Source: Promethearchaeota archaeon
GTDB taxonomy: Archaea; Asgardarchaeota; Lokiarchaeia; Sigyniarchaeales; Promethearchaeaceae
Direction: 5' to 3'
Assembly (NCBI GenBank): GCA_016933055.1
Contig: JAFGBS010000028.1
Span: 124,001 to 188,000 of the forward strand
DNA length: 64,000 bases
Positions 15,650 to 24,565 of the stretch are shown one piece after another (the stretch's first letter is position 1; each line of letters begins with the position of its first letter). The notes below the pieces were generated by a model. That model saw only the letters and a list, made by a program, of their open reading frames with translations, searched no databases and had not been told where the DNA came from. The position numbers and the translations under genes were made by a program.

Positions 15650-16195
15650 CTAATCCACATCACGTTTATAAGGAAACGGAGTATTCTGTAGACGTGTCAT
15701 GCATGGTGCGGATGGAGATCTCTTTTTTTGCACTTTTAGACGATTCTCTTTACGTACTTTCGCTTCCTCATATCTTCTTTTTTCTTCATTCGTTTCCGGG
15801 ATAATTTTCGGGACTTTCTTTGGGTTATCCTTTTCATCGAGTGCAACAAAAGTAAGATAGGCCGAATTCACATGGACAATTTTTCCGCTATTCAAACACT
15901 GGGCTTCCACACGAACTCCGATCTCCATACTTGAAGTACCCGTATAATTCACACTTGCCATTGCATGAACTACATTTCCTACAAATACGGGGCTAAGAAA
16001 ATCGAATCGATCGGCCGAAGCGGTTACCACGTTGCTAAGTGCGTGACGAGATGCTGCGATATAGGCTACTTGATCCACCATCTTCATTATTTTTCCACCT
16101 TGAACGTTTCCATGCACATTAGCATGTTCTGGCTCCATTAATTCCATGATCGATGATTTTGACTCAGTAACTGTGCGAGATTCTGACTGTACCAT
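15650..16195 (-). CDS. Acyl-CoA thioesterase, hotdog fold (YciA/BFIT type)
   Basis: 181 residues with a single hotdog domain. The family block ELMEPEHANVHGNVQGG carries the active-site Asn/His/Gly loop and is followed by the long helix GGKIMKMVDQVAYIAASRHA, then TASADRFDFLSPVFVGN and an HVNSAYLTFVALDE strand. It hydrolyses acyl-CoA to free acid plus CoA in the cytosol. A basic, Lys/Arg-rich tail (about 145-181) is present. Convergent with transaldolase; not in an evident operon. Confidence 0.87.
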   Translation of the reverse strand: MVQSESRTVTESKSSIMELMEPEHANVHGNVQGGKIMKMVDQVAYIAASRHALSNVVTASADRFDFLSPVFVGNVVHAMASVNYTGTSSMEIGVRVEAQCLNSGKIVHVNSAYLTFVALDEKDNPKKVPKIIPETNEEKRRYEEAKVRKENRLKVQKKRSPSAPCMTRLQNTPFPYKRDVD

Positions 16196-16259
16196 AGAGA
16201 TTCCATTGTGTAATGGATTTTAACTGTTTTCCCCATTAAAAATAGTGTGGGCACCAGCA

Positions 16260-16838
16260 TTACTTCCATACCCATTTCATCCCGCAATATTCACAAGTTG
16301 TCGCATAGGGTTGAATTGGTGCTCCGCAAAAGGAACAATAAACTGGTGAATGACTCTTTTCGCTTTTTATACCTCCTTGGATATTTTTACTTTCTTCTAA
16401 TGCCTTTTTCGCTTTCGCTCTAATCGCTTCTGCTTGTTTATTAGGTTCCGTATCCTTCTTTACAACCTGATAAACAACAATAGCTGATACAGCAATAACA
16501 AAAATCACCACGAAAGCAATGAGTGGTCCTTTTTCCCATGTTGGAGATTCATGAATTGAAGAACCAAAGGAGCTAACAGAGTCAATTGCACTGATAGTAA
16601 TAGCAAAAAAGATTACAAAAACAAAACAACCAAATATAGCACCTATGATACCATCATAATTTTCGTTATTTTCTAATACATCCGCATAACATAGAGGGCA
16701 CATGACATATTCAGTGGAATGCGAATGGCTACCACTTTCTCTCTCATATCGGCATTCCAAACAGATACACTTACCACAAGTATCGCATTTTGAAACTGCA
16801 GTACGATCCTTATGAAAATAACAATTTAACTCTCCCAT
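16260..16838 (-). CDS. B-box zinc finger, two-TM, zinc-ribbon membrane protein
   Basis: 192 residues. The N-terminus is a B-box-like zinc-binding module: Cys6, His9, Cys18, Cys21, Cys26, Cys29 and later Cys/His residues (CYFHKDRTAVSKCDTCGK...CLECR, then MCPLCY). Two hydrophobic helices follow (about 63-82 and 104-124), then a charged linker and a C-terminal zinc ribbon, YCSFCG with CEYCG. B-boxes are best known from eukaryotic TRIM proteins as protein-interaction modules, and are also seen in archaea. The likely role is a membrane-anchored scaffold; the partner is unknown. Confidence 0.65.
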   Translation of the reverse strand: MGELNCYFHKDRTAVSKCDTCGKCICLECRYERESGSHSHSTEYVMCPLCYADVLENNENYDGIIGAIFGCFVFVIFFAITISAIDSVSSFGSSIHESPTWEKGPLIAFVVIFVIAVSAIVVYQVVKKDTEPNKQAEAIRAKAKKALEESKNIQGGIKSEKSHSPVYCSFCGAPIQPYATTCEYCGMKWVWK

Positions 16839-17034
16839 TATGAAAGGATCTGGGTAATCAACTATTTTAAATTTCGCTCTAAAGGATCAAATCTTATAGC
16901 TCGTTGGAAAGAATTCTGAGACTTTCTTTAAACCTATGTATTTAGTATCAATTTATCCCAAAACTGGTATCTCTTTTTCCATAAATAAATCGTAGAAATT
17001 ATAGCAGATACTGCAAAAAATAAAAAAAATAGAA

Positions 17035-18543
17035 TCATTCTTGTAGTGATTTTAGTCTGAGTAAAATTACGCCGTGTCCGGGAACCTTAGATGCAAATCC
17101 CCCATTATATATCCCTAAAGTTTTTTGTCTCCATAAATCCCTAACTACATAGTCACCTTTTATTTTTAATTGATCCCATTTTACATATAGATTGTGAGTT
17201 CTTCGGCTTCGATTGAATAATCCAACGATATTTGTCCCATCTTCCATTTTTTTTGCCCAGACCTCGAAATGGGGAACTATCTTTTTCACGATTCTCCCTG
17301 CTTGTTTCCCTAAAGGATCTTGATTAACTTCAAGAACCTCATCATTGGTGAGAAGATTAAGACTAAATTCATCCATACTAGGGATATCACAGCTTAATAA
17401 CAGTGGGGCGCACAATAAACACCATAAACTCATTTGTGAATATTGCTCATCAGCTGTTAGATGAGTTGAAAAAAAATCAGAAAATCTGTGTGGATGTCTA
17501 GTATTTCCTAGTTGAAGCATATCGGGATCATTCCAATGACCTGGTCCTGCAAAAATTCCCCATTTATTCTGGGAAAAACCTATTCTTGCTACTATTCTCC
17601 AATTATCCCGTATATCTCCTGTTGTTCTCCAAAGATTCGCGAGTTCTGACCATTTATCACCTAATTTATAAGGTGCTTTATTGGATAGAGAATATACAAT
17701 ATCTCGTCCACCCTCCAATAATGCTTTCTGCATTGCTTCTACATGTTCTATATCATTTGGATTCCAATCATATTTAAGGTAGTCAAAACCCCATTCTGAG
17801 AATTGTTTTGCGTCAATATGCGACATGTCTATACCAAAGAATCGCACTCGCTTTCGTAAAGCATTCTCCTTTCCAAAAATTTGATTATTTTCTTGTCGAT
17901 ACTTTTCCTCTACAATCCACTTTGAATAATCTACTTGAGAGTTTGGGATTGAACCCCCGCGGTAGCCCGCATAACTCCCTACCCATGGAGTGGAATAAAT
18001 ACCGACTTTTAAACCCAAAGAATGGACATAATCGCACATGCCTTTCATATCAGGAAACTTTGAATTGGGCTGTAAAGCTTCACCTGGTTTTCGCTCTCCT
18101 TGCCAACAATCGTCTATAACAACATATGTCCACCCGTGATCGATCAATCTCTTCTCTACCATCGCTTTGGCAATATGTTCAACCTTTTCTTGCGTAATCC
18201 AAAGACTGTAAACGTACCAACTATTCCATCCCATTGGTGGAGTTAAACAGATTCTATGCCCAATTTTAATGGTAAATTGTCGAGTATCTCTTCCTATATC
18301 GTTTGAAACAATTAATGTGGTTTCATACTCTCCCATCTCATATTTTTGACCAGTTATAACACCGGTATTTTGATCCACTGAAAATTCTTCTGGAAGATTC
18401 AATACCTCATATTTTAGTGGTCTTTTACCAGTAGCAGGAATCTTAAATATAATTGGTGACATAGGACGGACTCCAAACACTTTAGGACCCGTTATTTTCG
18501 GTTGTGGACCTGATTTAGGAGTTAAAACATACTCTTCATTCAT
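17035..18543 (-). CDS. Alpha-galactosidase-type glycoside hydrolase, family GH27
   Basis: 502 residues from the ATG at 18543, preceded by GTGAG; an upstream ATG at 18573 adds 10 residues. Residue numbers below use the longer form. An N-terminal Ig-like domain (about 20-105, He_PIG pattern) precedes a TIM barrel opening with TPPMGWNSW (111-119). It continues with VVIDDCWQ (151-158), the nucleophile in YLKYDW (Asp269) and the acid/base in RTTGDI (Asp320), then GHWNDPDML. A C-terminal beta domain follows. An insertion at about 210-258 carries extra FGIDMSHIDA. There is no signal peptide, so it is probably intracellular. The substrate may be an alpha-galactoside or alpha-N-acetylgalactosaminide. 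Confidence 0.88.
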   Translation of the reverse strand: MNEEYVLTPKSGPQPKITGPKVFGVRPMSPIIFKIPATGKRPLKYEVLNLPEEFSVDQNTGVITGQKYEMGEYETTLIVSNDIGRDTRQFTIKIGHRICLTPPMGWNSWYVYSLWITQEKVEHIAKAMVEKRLIDHGWTYVVIDDCWQGERKPGEALQPNSKFPDMKGMCDYVHSLGLKVGIYSTPWVGSYAGYRGGSIPNSQVDYSKWIVEEKYRQENNQIFGKENALRKRVRFFGIDMSHIDAKQFSEWGFDYLKYDWNPNDIEHVEAMQKALLEGGRDIVYSLSNKAPYKLGDKWSELANLWRTTGDIRDNWRIVARIGFSQNKWGIFAGPGHWNDPDMLQLGNTRHPHRFSDFFSTHLTADEQYSQMSLWCLLCAPLLLSCDIPSMDEFSLNLLTNDEVLEVNQDPLGKQAGRIVKKIVPHFEVWAKKMEDGTNIVGLFNRSRRTHNLYVKWDQLKIKGDYVVRDLWRQKTLGIYNGGFASKVPGHGVILLRLKSLQE

Positions 18544-18657
18544 GGAACTCACTTTAATGCATAAATAGCTCACTTATCTAGAGTAAGTAGGCGAGAGTAG
18601 TTATTAATTGATGCAATGAGTAATTCATAAGAATGGTGCCACAAAGATTACCATATA

Positions 18658-19974
18658 ATGAAACAATTAGTAAAAATTGGAGTGCTGTGTTTTGCTCGGA
18701 AGACCTTCGATTTTAACGCTGCATTTGATATATATAAAAAAATTCAAACAGATTTGAAAAGAATTTCACAAGTAGAGTGGAGATTTATACCCGAATTAGT
18801 GATAGAGGAAGATGAAGCAATTGCAGCTGCGCTAGAATTGAAATCAAAGAACATAGATGCGGTCATTTGCATTAGTGGCACTTTTCATTTGGGGCAGCTT
18901 ATTCTCCAATTCGATCGAATTCTACAAAAACCTCTACTTCTATGGGGTTTATATGAATTACCATATGATGGGGGTAGAATCCGGTTAAATTCTGTGTGTG
19001 GGCTTAATCTTGATGCCTCTAATCTTTATAAATCCGGTATACATAATTTTCATTATAAAATCGGGCCAAATATTGATGAAGATTGGATAGATGCAATCCG
19101 CGTCATCAAAGCTTTCACATCTTCCAAAATTGGGATTATTGGTCATCACGCATCGGGATTTTTCAATATCGATGTTGATGAGCCCATCTTATTCAAGGAA
19201 ACTGGCGTATTATTGCAACAGTATGAATTAAAACAAGTTTGGGATGCTGAAGTATCCGATATTGACGTAAACAAACGACGAGAACAAATAAAGGAACTTT
19301 TTGATATTAGTGGTATTTCTGACGATCAAATAAATAAGGTCGCAGATCTAACTGCAAAATTTGCTGCTTTTATGGATAAACAAGGGTTACACGCACTTGC
19401 AGTTCGGTGCTGGCCTGAATTTGCTGCAGAATTTGGCATAAGTCCATGTGCTTCAATGTCCATTTTGCAATCGGAACATTACATATTAGGATGTGAGGGA
19501 GATGTGCTTGGTCTAATGTCTATGCTTGCCCAAAAAGCGATTGGCGGAGAGACTCCGTTCTTGACTGATTTTTCTCAAGTAGATTTTGAACAAAATTATG
19601 CATTGTTATGGCACTGTGGGGTGGCTGCGTGTAATCTTTGGGATGGAAAATGCGTTAGATCGTTGGATTCTTATTTTGCTGGAGGTAAAGGTGTTACAGC
19701 TGATTTTGTGATGAAACCTGGTAAAGTATCCCTCTTAAGGATAGACTCGGTCGGAGAAGAATTTCGCATATTCTTACAAAGAGCAGAAGGATTACCTATG
19801 CAAAAAGAATTGAAAGGTACATATCTTAAAACCCGTTTTAAGGATAATATCCGTGTAGTCTTGGATAAAATTATTACAAATGGAATTGCTCATCATATAG
19901 CCCTATCATATGGGAACTTCATTCGTCCATTTGAAATTCTAGCAAAAATAAAGAAATGGCAAATTGTACAATAA
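18658..19974 (+). CDS. L-fucose/L-arabinose isomerase family protein
   Basis: 438 residues. It opens with IGVLCFARKTFDF and has alternating beta-alpha segments: DAVICISGTFHLGQL, KPLLLWGLYELPYDGG, SKIGIIGHHASGFF. The C-terminal domain contains AVRCWPEFAAEFGISPCASMS, LGCEGDVLG and ALLWHCGVAA. This is the layout of the fucose isomerase-like superfamily, in which conserved Glu/Asp/His residues bind Mn. Members often act on unknown pentoses or hexoses, and some are only predicted isomerases. It starts 115 bp from the divergent GH27 gene, suggesting a shared sugar pathway. Substrate not assigned. Confidence 0.75.
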   Translation: MKQLVKIGVLCFARKTFDFNAAFDIYKKIQTDLKRISQVEWRFIPELVIEEDEAIAAALELKSKNIDAVICISGTFHLGQLILQFDRILQKPLLLWGLYELPYDGGRIRLNSVCGLNLDASNLYKSGIHNFHYKIGPNIDEDWIDAIRVIKAFTSSKIGIIGHHASGFFNIDVDEPILFKETGVLLQQYELKQVWDAEVSDIDVNKRREQIKELFDISGISDDQINKVADLTAKFAAFMDKQGLHALAVRCWPEFAAEFGISPCASMSILQSEHYILGCEGDVLGLMSMLAQKAIGGETPFLTDFSQVDFEQNYALLWHCGVAACNLWDGKCVRSLDSYFAGGKGVTADFVMKPGKVSLLRIDSVGEEFRIFLQRAEGLPMQKELKGTYLKTRFKDNIRVVLDKIITNGIAHHIALSYGNFIRPFEILAKIKKWQIVQ

Positions 19975-20063
19975 TTTTCAGGTTCTAACCTAATTCAAAG
20001 CATTGCCTTGAATTTTTTTCTTTATCTTTTTAGTTTTAAAAAAAAAGGAGAATAAAATATATA

Positions 20064-20774
20064 ATGAACCATTTGGTGTCAATTGATGACAAACTAGCCG
20101 AAAATGGAGTAAAAGTGCATTTATACTACATAGTACTAAATAATATCGACAACACAGTCGAAAATTATGATTTCAATCGATCTATCATCATTCCCGAGAC
20201 TCAGCGAATCACTGGGCACTACACCATAGAGAATATAAAGGAAGATCCGATAATTGCTGCTTATCGAAGATTTTATTGGTCTTATTTAGGAATTGATCCT
20301 ACTAAAATCCGTCCATCAGGGGAGGCACTGGTTAGAAGAGTACTGCAAGGTAAAAACCTTCCTAAAATTTCTTATTTCGTGGACGCGTATAATTGGGGGA
20401 GCTGCAGTTCTTTAATTCCCATCGGCAGCTATGATTTAGATACCTTTTCAACGCCAATAACCATACGATATGCAAAAACGGGGGAAGAATTCGAAGCGAT
20501 CGGAGGAAAAAAAAGGATTATGAAAGGAAATGAGATTCTAACTGTAGGTGCAAGTAATGAAATTCTTTCACAGTTTCCATATCGAGACGCTAACGCAACG
20601 AAGATAACTAAATCTACCATAAATATAATAATTCTCAGTATGGGTGTAGAAGGAGTTCCGAAATCTGCAATTAAGAAAGCGATAACTCTCATACTCAGTT
20701 TTCTAAAAAAAGGTCTTTCTGGTAAACATCCAGAATTTACAGAAAATGAGATTAATTATGTATCAAATTTCTAA
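20064..20774 (+). CDS. B3/B4 domain protein (stand-alone PheT-like domain)
   Basis: 236 residues, preceded by GGAG. The block AYRRFYWSYLGIDPTKIRPSGEALVRR followed by GKNLPKISYFVDAYNWGS is the signature of the B3/4 domain found in the phenylalanyl-tRNA synthetase beta subunit and in stand-alone proteins. It might edit mischarged tRNA or bind amino-acid-like ligands; the function of the free-standing members is not settled. Its stop is 3 bp from the end of the convergent SDR gene. Confidence 0.8.
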   Translation: MNHLVSIDDKLAENGVKVHLYYIVLNNIDNTVENYDFNRSIIIPETQRITGHYTIENIKEDPIIAAYRRFYWSYLGIDPTKIRPSGEALVRRVLQGKNLPKISYFVDAYNWGSCSSLIPIGSYDLDTFSTPITIRYAKTGEEFEAIGGKKRIMKGNEILTVGASNEILSQFPYRDANATKITKSTINIIILSMGVEGVPKSAIKKAITLILSFLKKGLSGKHPEFTENEINYVSNF

Positions 20775-20777
20775 CAA

Positions 20778-21770
20778 TCACAAGAAGCCGTTTCCGATGT
20801 ACCAATCTCGTGCGTCCTCAACTATTTTTCGTAAGGGATAAATGGTATATCCTAATTCACGCACGGCTTTAGAGGAGTCATATCTTGGAAATTGCGACAT
20901 CCATCGTGCTTTGCTGGGACTAAGTTGGGGGGGATTATTCGTAAATTTTGAGATAAATTCCATTAAGTGGCCTAATAAAACTGCAGTTCTCTGAGAAAAA
21001 ACTCGGGTTGTAGGTAATTCTCTATCAATGGAACATGCTATTTCCTCAAAAACTTCTTTATAAGTATGAGCTGGTCCAGCACAGATATATCTCTCTCCTG
21101 ATTTTCCAAGGTCTAATGCATTTATATGCGCTTTTGCAACTTCACTTACATGCCCCCAAGATTGCCCACCACTTGGAATTCCGGGTAGTTTTTTATCTCG
21201 AATATTTAAGAAAATTCTCCCAAACTGAAGTGTAAAATCATACGGTCCCATAATGCCACCAGGGCTTATGATCGTAGCCTCTAATCCCTTCTTAACGGCA
21301 TCAATGACTATTTCATCCCCTTTACGCTTGTTAAATGAATATTCATATTTAACATGGGCAATATTATAGTTAGACCATGTTTCATCGGTTAATCCATGGG
21401 GGTTTATTCCAATTGTAGCTGCAGTTCCAGTGTGCACGACTTTTTTGACTTTTTGCTTGATTGCAGCGTTCATAACATTTCTAACGCCATCAATATTAAT
21501 TCTTCTCTGGCGAGAGACTAGTTTGGACCACCAAGAGGTATCTCCTGCTACGTGAATAACCTTATCGATACCCTTCATTGCTTTTTCGATACTCGAAGCT
21601 ACGGTTATGTCACCATAAACAATTTCTACACCCGGAACATTAATATATTTGGTTATTGAATCCTTTAAACCAAAAGCGCGAACACTGTACCCTTTTTCAA
21701 TAGCTTGAAGTGTTACATTTGTCCCTATAAAACCAGTTGCACCCGTGATCAATATGTCTGGAGTACCCAT
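20778..21770 (-). CDS. NAD(P)-dependent epimerase / dihydroflavonol-reductase-like extended SDR
   Basis: 330 residues. The Rossmann motif is TGATGFIG at 9-16, with VYGDI and VIHVAGDTSWW downstream. The catalytic YxxxK is YSFNK, and HTGTAATIG holds the conserved Ser/Thr position. The C-terminal region has GGQSWGHVSEVAKAH, as in aurachin C/dihydroflavonol reductase-type members. Probable substrate: a ketone/alcohol lipid or sugar intermediate; unknown. It ends next to the B3/4 gene and is followed upstream by the membrane acyltransferase genes on the same strand, 16 bp apart, so these may be co-transcribed. Confidence 0.75.
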   Translation of the reverse strand: MGTPDILITGATGFIGTNVTLQAIEKGYSVRAFGLKDSITKYINVPGVEIVYGDITVASSIEKAMKGIDKVIHVAGDTSWWSKLVSRQRRINIDGVRNVMNAAIKQKVKKVVHTGTAATIGINPHGLTDETWSNYNIAHVKYEYSFNKRKGDEIVIDAVKKGLEATIISPGGIMGPYDFTLQFGRIFLNIRDKKLPGIPSGGQSWGHVSEVAKAHINALDLGKSGERYICAGPAHTYKEVFEEIACSIDRELPTTRVFSQRTAVLLGHLMEFISKFTNNPPQLSPSKARWMSQFPRYDSSKAVRELGYTIYPLRKIVEDARDWYIGNGFL

Positions 21771-21786
21771 TTTTCATCGAATAACA

Positions 21787-23121
21787 TTAAGCTTTTTGGA
21801 ATAAATCCACTTCCTTCCTCTTCGCATCGAATTTTGCACTTTTTTTGCCTGAGATCAATCCATTAAAAGTAATTACAAACCATTCTAGTGATCCTACATA
21901 GTGGATTTTTTCCCACCCGATATTTAGTAATCCCCATAATAATGCAAGAATAGCGCCAATAATGATAACTCCGCCGAGACTGTCCCTCCACCCGGTGATA
22001 AATGGTATCTGATCCAATAATAATCCCAATGCAATCGCAGTCATTCCTTCAAAAATGTATATACTCATTGAGAGATTACCCATTCTGGCAAAAAACCGAG
22101 CGTTTCTCATGTTTATTTTCTGCCACTTTGGCGTAGCAAAATCAAAAAGTGCTAACCCCATAGAAAAGAATAAAAAACATACCCCTAATTGAGCTAAGTG
22201 ACGCCAATAGTCGTCCATAATTGCTATTGGAATAGTATCGTATATAAGACCTGGATGAATTCCTCCTCTTCGAATAATACCAAACAATCCCAGAGTAGTA
22301 AAAATAACTAACATAGATAATGTATAAGCATAAATTTTTCTTCGGGATTCATTTCTCGCAAGTGCTATTCCCACAATAGCTCCATAACATGCAAATGCGC
22401 TAACAGGAAAGATAGGAAAATTATCATAGGCTAGTAATGCAAGAGGCCATGCTAATATAGGATGCCCATTTATTAGTAATGATTCTACAAACGGTGCCAG
22501 AAAAATGCGAATTGGTATTGCAAGTAATAAAATGATGGTACCTGTTATAAATAATACCATATATACACTATTCCAATTTCTACGACCTCTTTTAATGAAT
22601 CGTGAGGAAGCAATACTAAGAATTTGTGGAACCAAGTAAGAATTAATCCCCAAAATCGTTAATGACGAACTACTAACTAACCAAAAATTTGGGATTGTTT
22701 TAGTATTGTATAAAATGGTGTAGCTATAAATTTCAGAAAGATCAGGCCATGTTCCTGTTCGTAATGCAAAATATAACATTCCCGAGTCCGCACTGAAAAA
22801 TACTCGAAAAAGAAAATTCAATGAAATCAAGAGCACGCATGCGATGAGACCCGAGAATACTAATTGTCTCGGTTTGTTTACTTCCGTATCTACGCGTTTA
22901 TAAAACATAAACGCGTTTACCGCACCCAAAATTGCTGAATAAATGCCCCCTATAGTTACAAAAAATATAAGAAAAGACATAAATGGGTCTGTTGCTTCAG
23001 TTCCAGATTGTTCTGTTTCTGCTCCGGTCCATAAATGCAATCCCGTATGAAGAATAATGAGGAATAACATAGCAAAACCCCTGTAAACATCCATTAATTT
23101 TATCCTTGCAAAATTCGCCAT
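21787..23121 (-). CDS. Polytopic membrane acyltransferase-like protein (DUF1624/DUF418-like)
   Basis: 444 residues from the ATG at 23121; an upstream in-frame start at 23142 adds 7 residues. About ten to twelve hydrophobic helices. The first helix carries LMDVYRGFAMLFLIILHTG, the charged-residue pattern (Asp, Arg, His) of membrane acyltransferases such as heparan-alpha-glucosaminide N-acetyltransferase and DUF1624 proteins. A large loop with charged and Gly/Thr residues follows. Probable activity: acyl or acetyl transfer to a lipid or glycan across the membrane, inferred only. Same strand as a related gene 90 bp upstream. Confidence 0.65.
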   Translation of the reverse strand: MANFARIKLMDVYRGFAMLFLIILHTGLHLWTGAETEQSGTEATDPFMSFLIFFVTIGGIYSAILGAVNAFMFYKRVDTEVNKPRQLVFSGLIACVLLISLNFLFRVFFSADSGMLYFALRTGTWPDLSEIYSYTILYNTKTIPNFWLVSSSSLTILGINSYLVPQILSIASSRFIKRGRRNWNSVYMVLFITGTIILLLAIPIRIFLAPFVESLLINGHPILAWPLALLAYDNFPIFPVSAFACYGAIVGIALARNESRRKIYAYTLSMLVIFTTLGLFGIIRRGGIHPGLIYDTIPIAIMDDYWRHLAQLGVCFLFFSMGLALFDFATPKWQKINMRNARFFARMGNLSMSIYIFEGMTAIALGLLLDQIPFITGWRDSLGGVIIIGAILALLWGLLNIGWEKIHYVGSLEWFVITFNGLISGKKSAKFDAKRKEVDLFQKA

Positions 23122-23209
23122 CGTGTTCTTCACCACTATCATTCTGTGTTACTCTAAGATAATTAAAAGCTTACTATGATCGAAAAAAATCCAAATAAAG
23201 AAAAAAAAA

Positions 23210-24415
23210 TTAGATTTTTATTATAATATTGAATTTATCAAGTGGCCATACAATTGCCCACATTAAAATCGTCGGAATGATTCCAACAAGCAACATATCC
23301 AATAAGGGACCATACCATGTAGGCAAACCAATTAAATTGAAAGATATGAGTATCATGTCCTTATAGATCACTTCATTAATGATCATCGATAGAAGGAAGA
23401 CTAGTAACATATTTTTACCTAATGGTGTCAACAAGGGAATCTTAAAATTACGTTGCCCCATTGCATAGAATGTAAATATCATCAATGAACTAAAACCAAT
23501 AGCCATTGTTGCTAAAGACATGTTCACTTTATGGTGATCTGCCCAATTGATAAACCATGACAAATAGGATAATACCATAAAACCTATCGCTAAAGGTAAA
23601 ACTTGTTTTTTCCAACCTTCTTCTTTTATCGTTCCATCTGGTTTGAAAATCCACCCTGCTACCCCAGCAGCTATGATTCCAATCTCTATATGACCGACAA
23701 GGGGCAGTAATGTGTCCAATAGATTACTTGTGAATAGAGGTGCTAACCCTCCATGAGTTGATGTGACATACCAAAGTGTTTCAGTTATTATCATTAATCC
23801 AAATCCAGTCCAGAATCGGATATTGCCATTCTGCATCAAGATGGAGATCAATGCCGCAAATAAGCCTGCCCAGGCAATATTAGCTAGAGTTCCTGTTAAA
23901 AACGCTTTTTCGAAATCAAAGGGAGGACCATCTAGGAAAAATTCAATTAGCACATGTAGTATGGATAAAGCAAAAATTCCTGCTACTCGAATACCCGTAT
24001 GTGTCCACACACGCCATTTTTCTTCACTCTTTTGTTTTCTCTTCATTACTGCAAATGCTTGCATAAATCCTACTAAAAAGATGAAGATTTGTTGCCCAAT
24101 ATCGACTAACGTGATGATCTTAGGAATCCCATCCCCAAAATTAATATATTTATATCCATGATTTACCATTGGGGGTAAGATCGGTAAGATACCTCCGCTA
24201 GGATTACCGCTAAAAGCATATGCAAACGTTTGTACAATAAAAAGCACGATCACAATTCCTCTAAATTGGTCCAACCATTCAAAACGAATTCGTTCCCGAC
24301 GTTTTGGTTTCTCTTTGCCTGGTTTTTTGGGTGGTTTTTCTTTCTCAACAATTATAGGAGGTTTCTGATCTTCCTCTACTTCCAAGGGTGCTCCTACCAT
24401 CATACTTTCACTCAT
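23210..24415 (-). CDS. Polytopic membrane acyltransferase-like protein with basic N-terminal tail
   Basis: 401 residues from ATG 24415; a longer start at 24433 is possible. The N-terminal 45 residues are Lys/Pro/Glu-rich and cytosolic (KEKPPKKPGKEKPKRRER). Then come about ten hydrophobic segments, the first with EWLDQFRGIVIVLFIVQTF, the same Asp-x-x-Arg-Gly signature as the downstream neighbour. The two proteins look like diverged relatives. Function inferred as membrane-bound acyl transfer; substrate unknown. Confidence 0.6.
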   Translation of the reverse strand: MSESMMVGAPLEVEEDQKPPIIVEKEKPPKKPGKEKPKRRERIRFEWLDQFRGIVIVLFIVQTFAYAFSGNPSGGILPILPPMVNHGYKYINFGDGIPKIITLVDIGQQIFIFLVGFMQAFAVMKRKQKSEEKWRVWTHTGIRVAGIFALSILHVLIEFFLDGPPFDFEKAFLTGTLANIAWAGLFAALISILMQNGNIRFWTGFGLMIITETLWYVTSTHGGLAPLFTSNLLDTLLPLVGHIEIGIIAAGVAGWIFKPDGTIKEEGWKKQVLPLAIGFMVLSYLSWFINWADHHKVNMSLATMAIGFSSLMIFTFYAMGQRNFKIPLLTPLGKNMLLVFLLSMIINEVIYKDMILISFNLIGLPTWYGPLLDMLLVGIIPTILMWAIVWPLDKFNIIIKI

Positions 24416-24565
24416 AATATAACACCACATCACTGTTAGTTGTTTATACTTTTAAACCTAGATCTCTCCTTATAATGCATAACTTAGAATATCTGGATGC
24501 TTCTGATTTCCCGAGAATTGATAATTTTTATTATATTCATACAACAGTAACATCATAGGCGTTCT

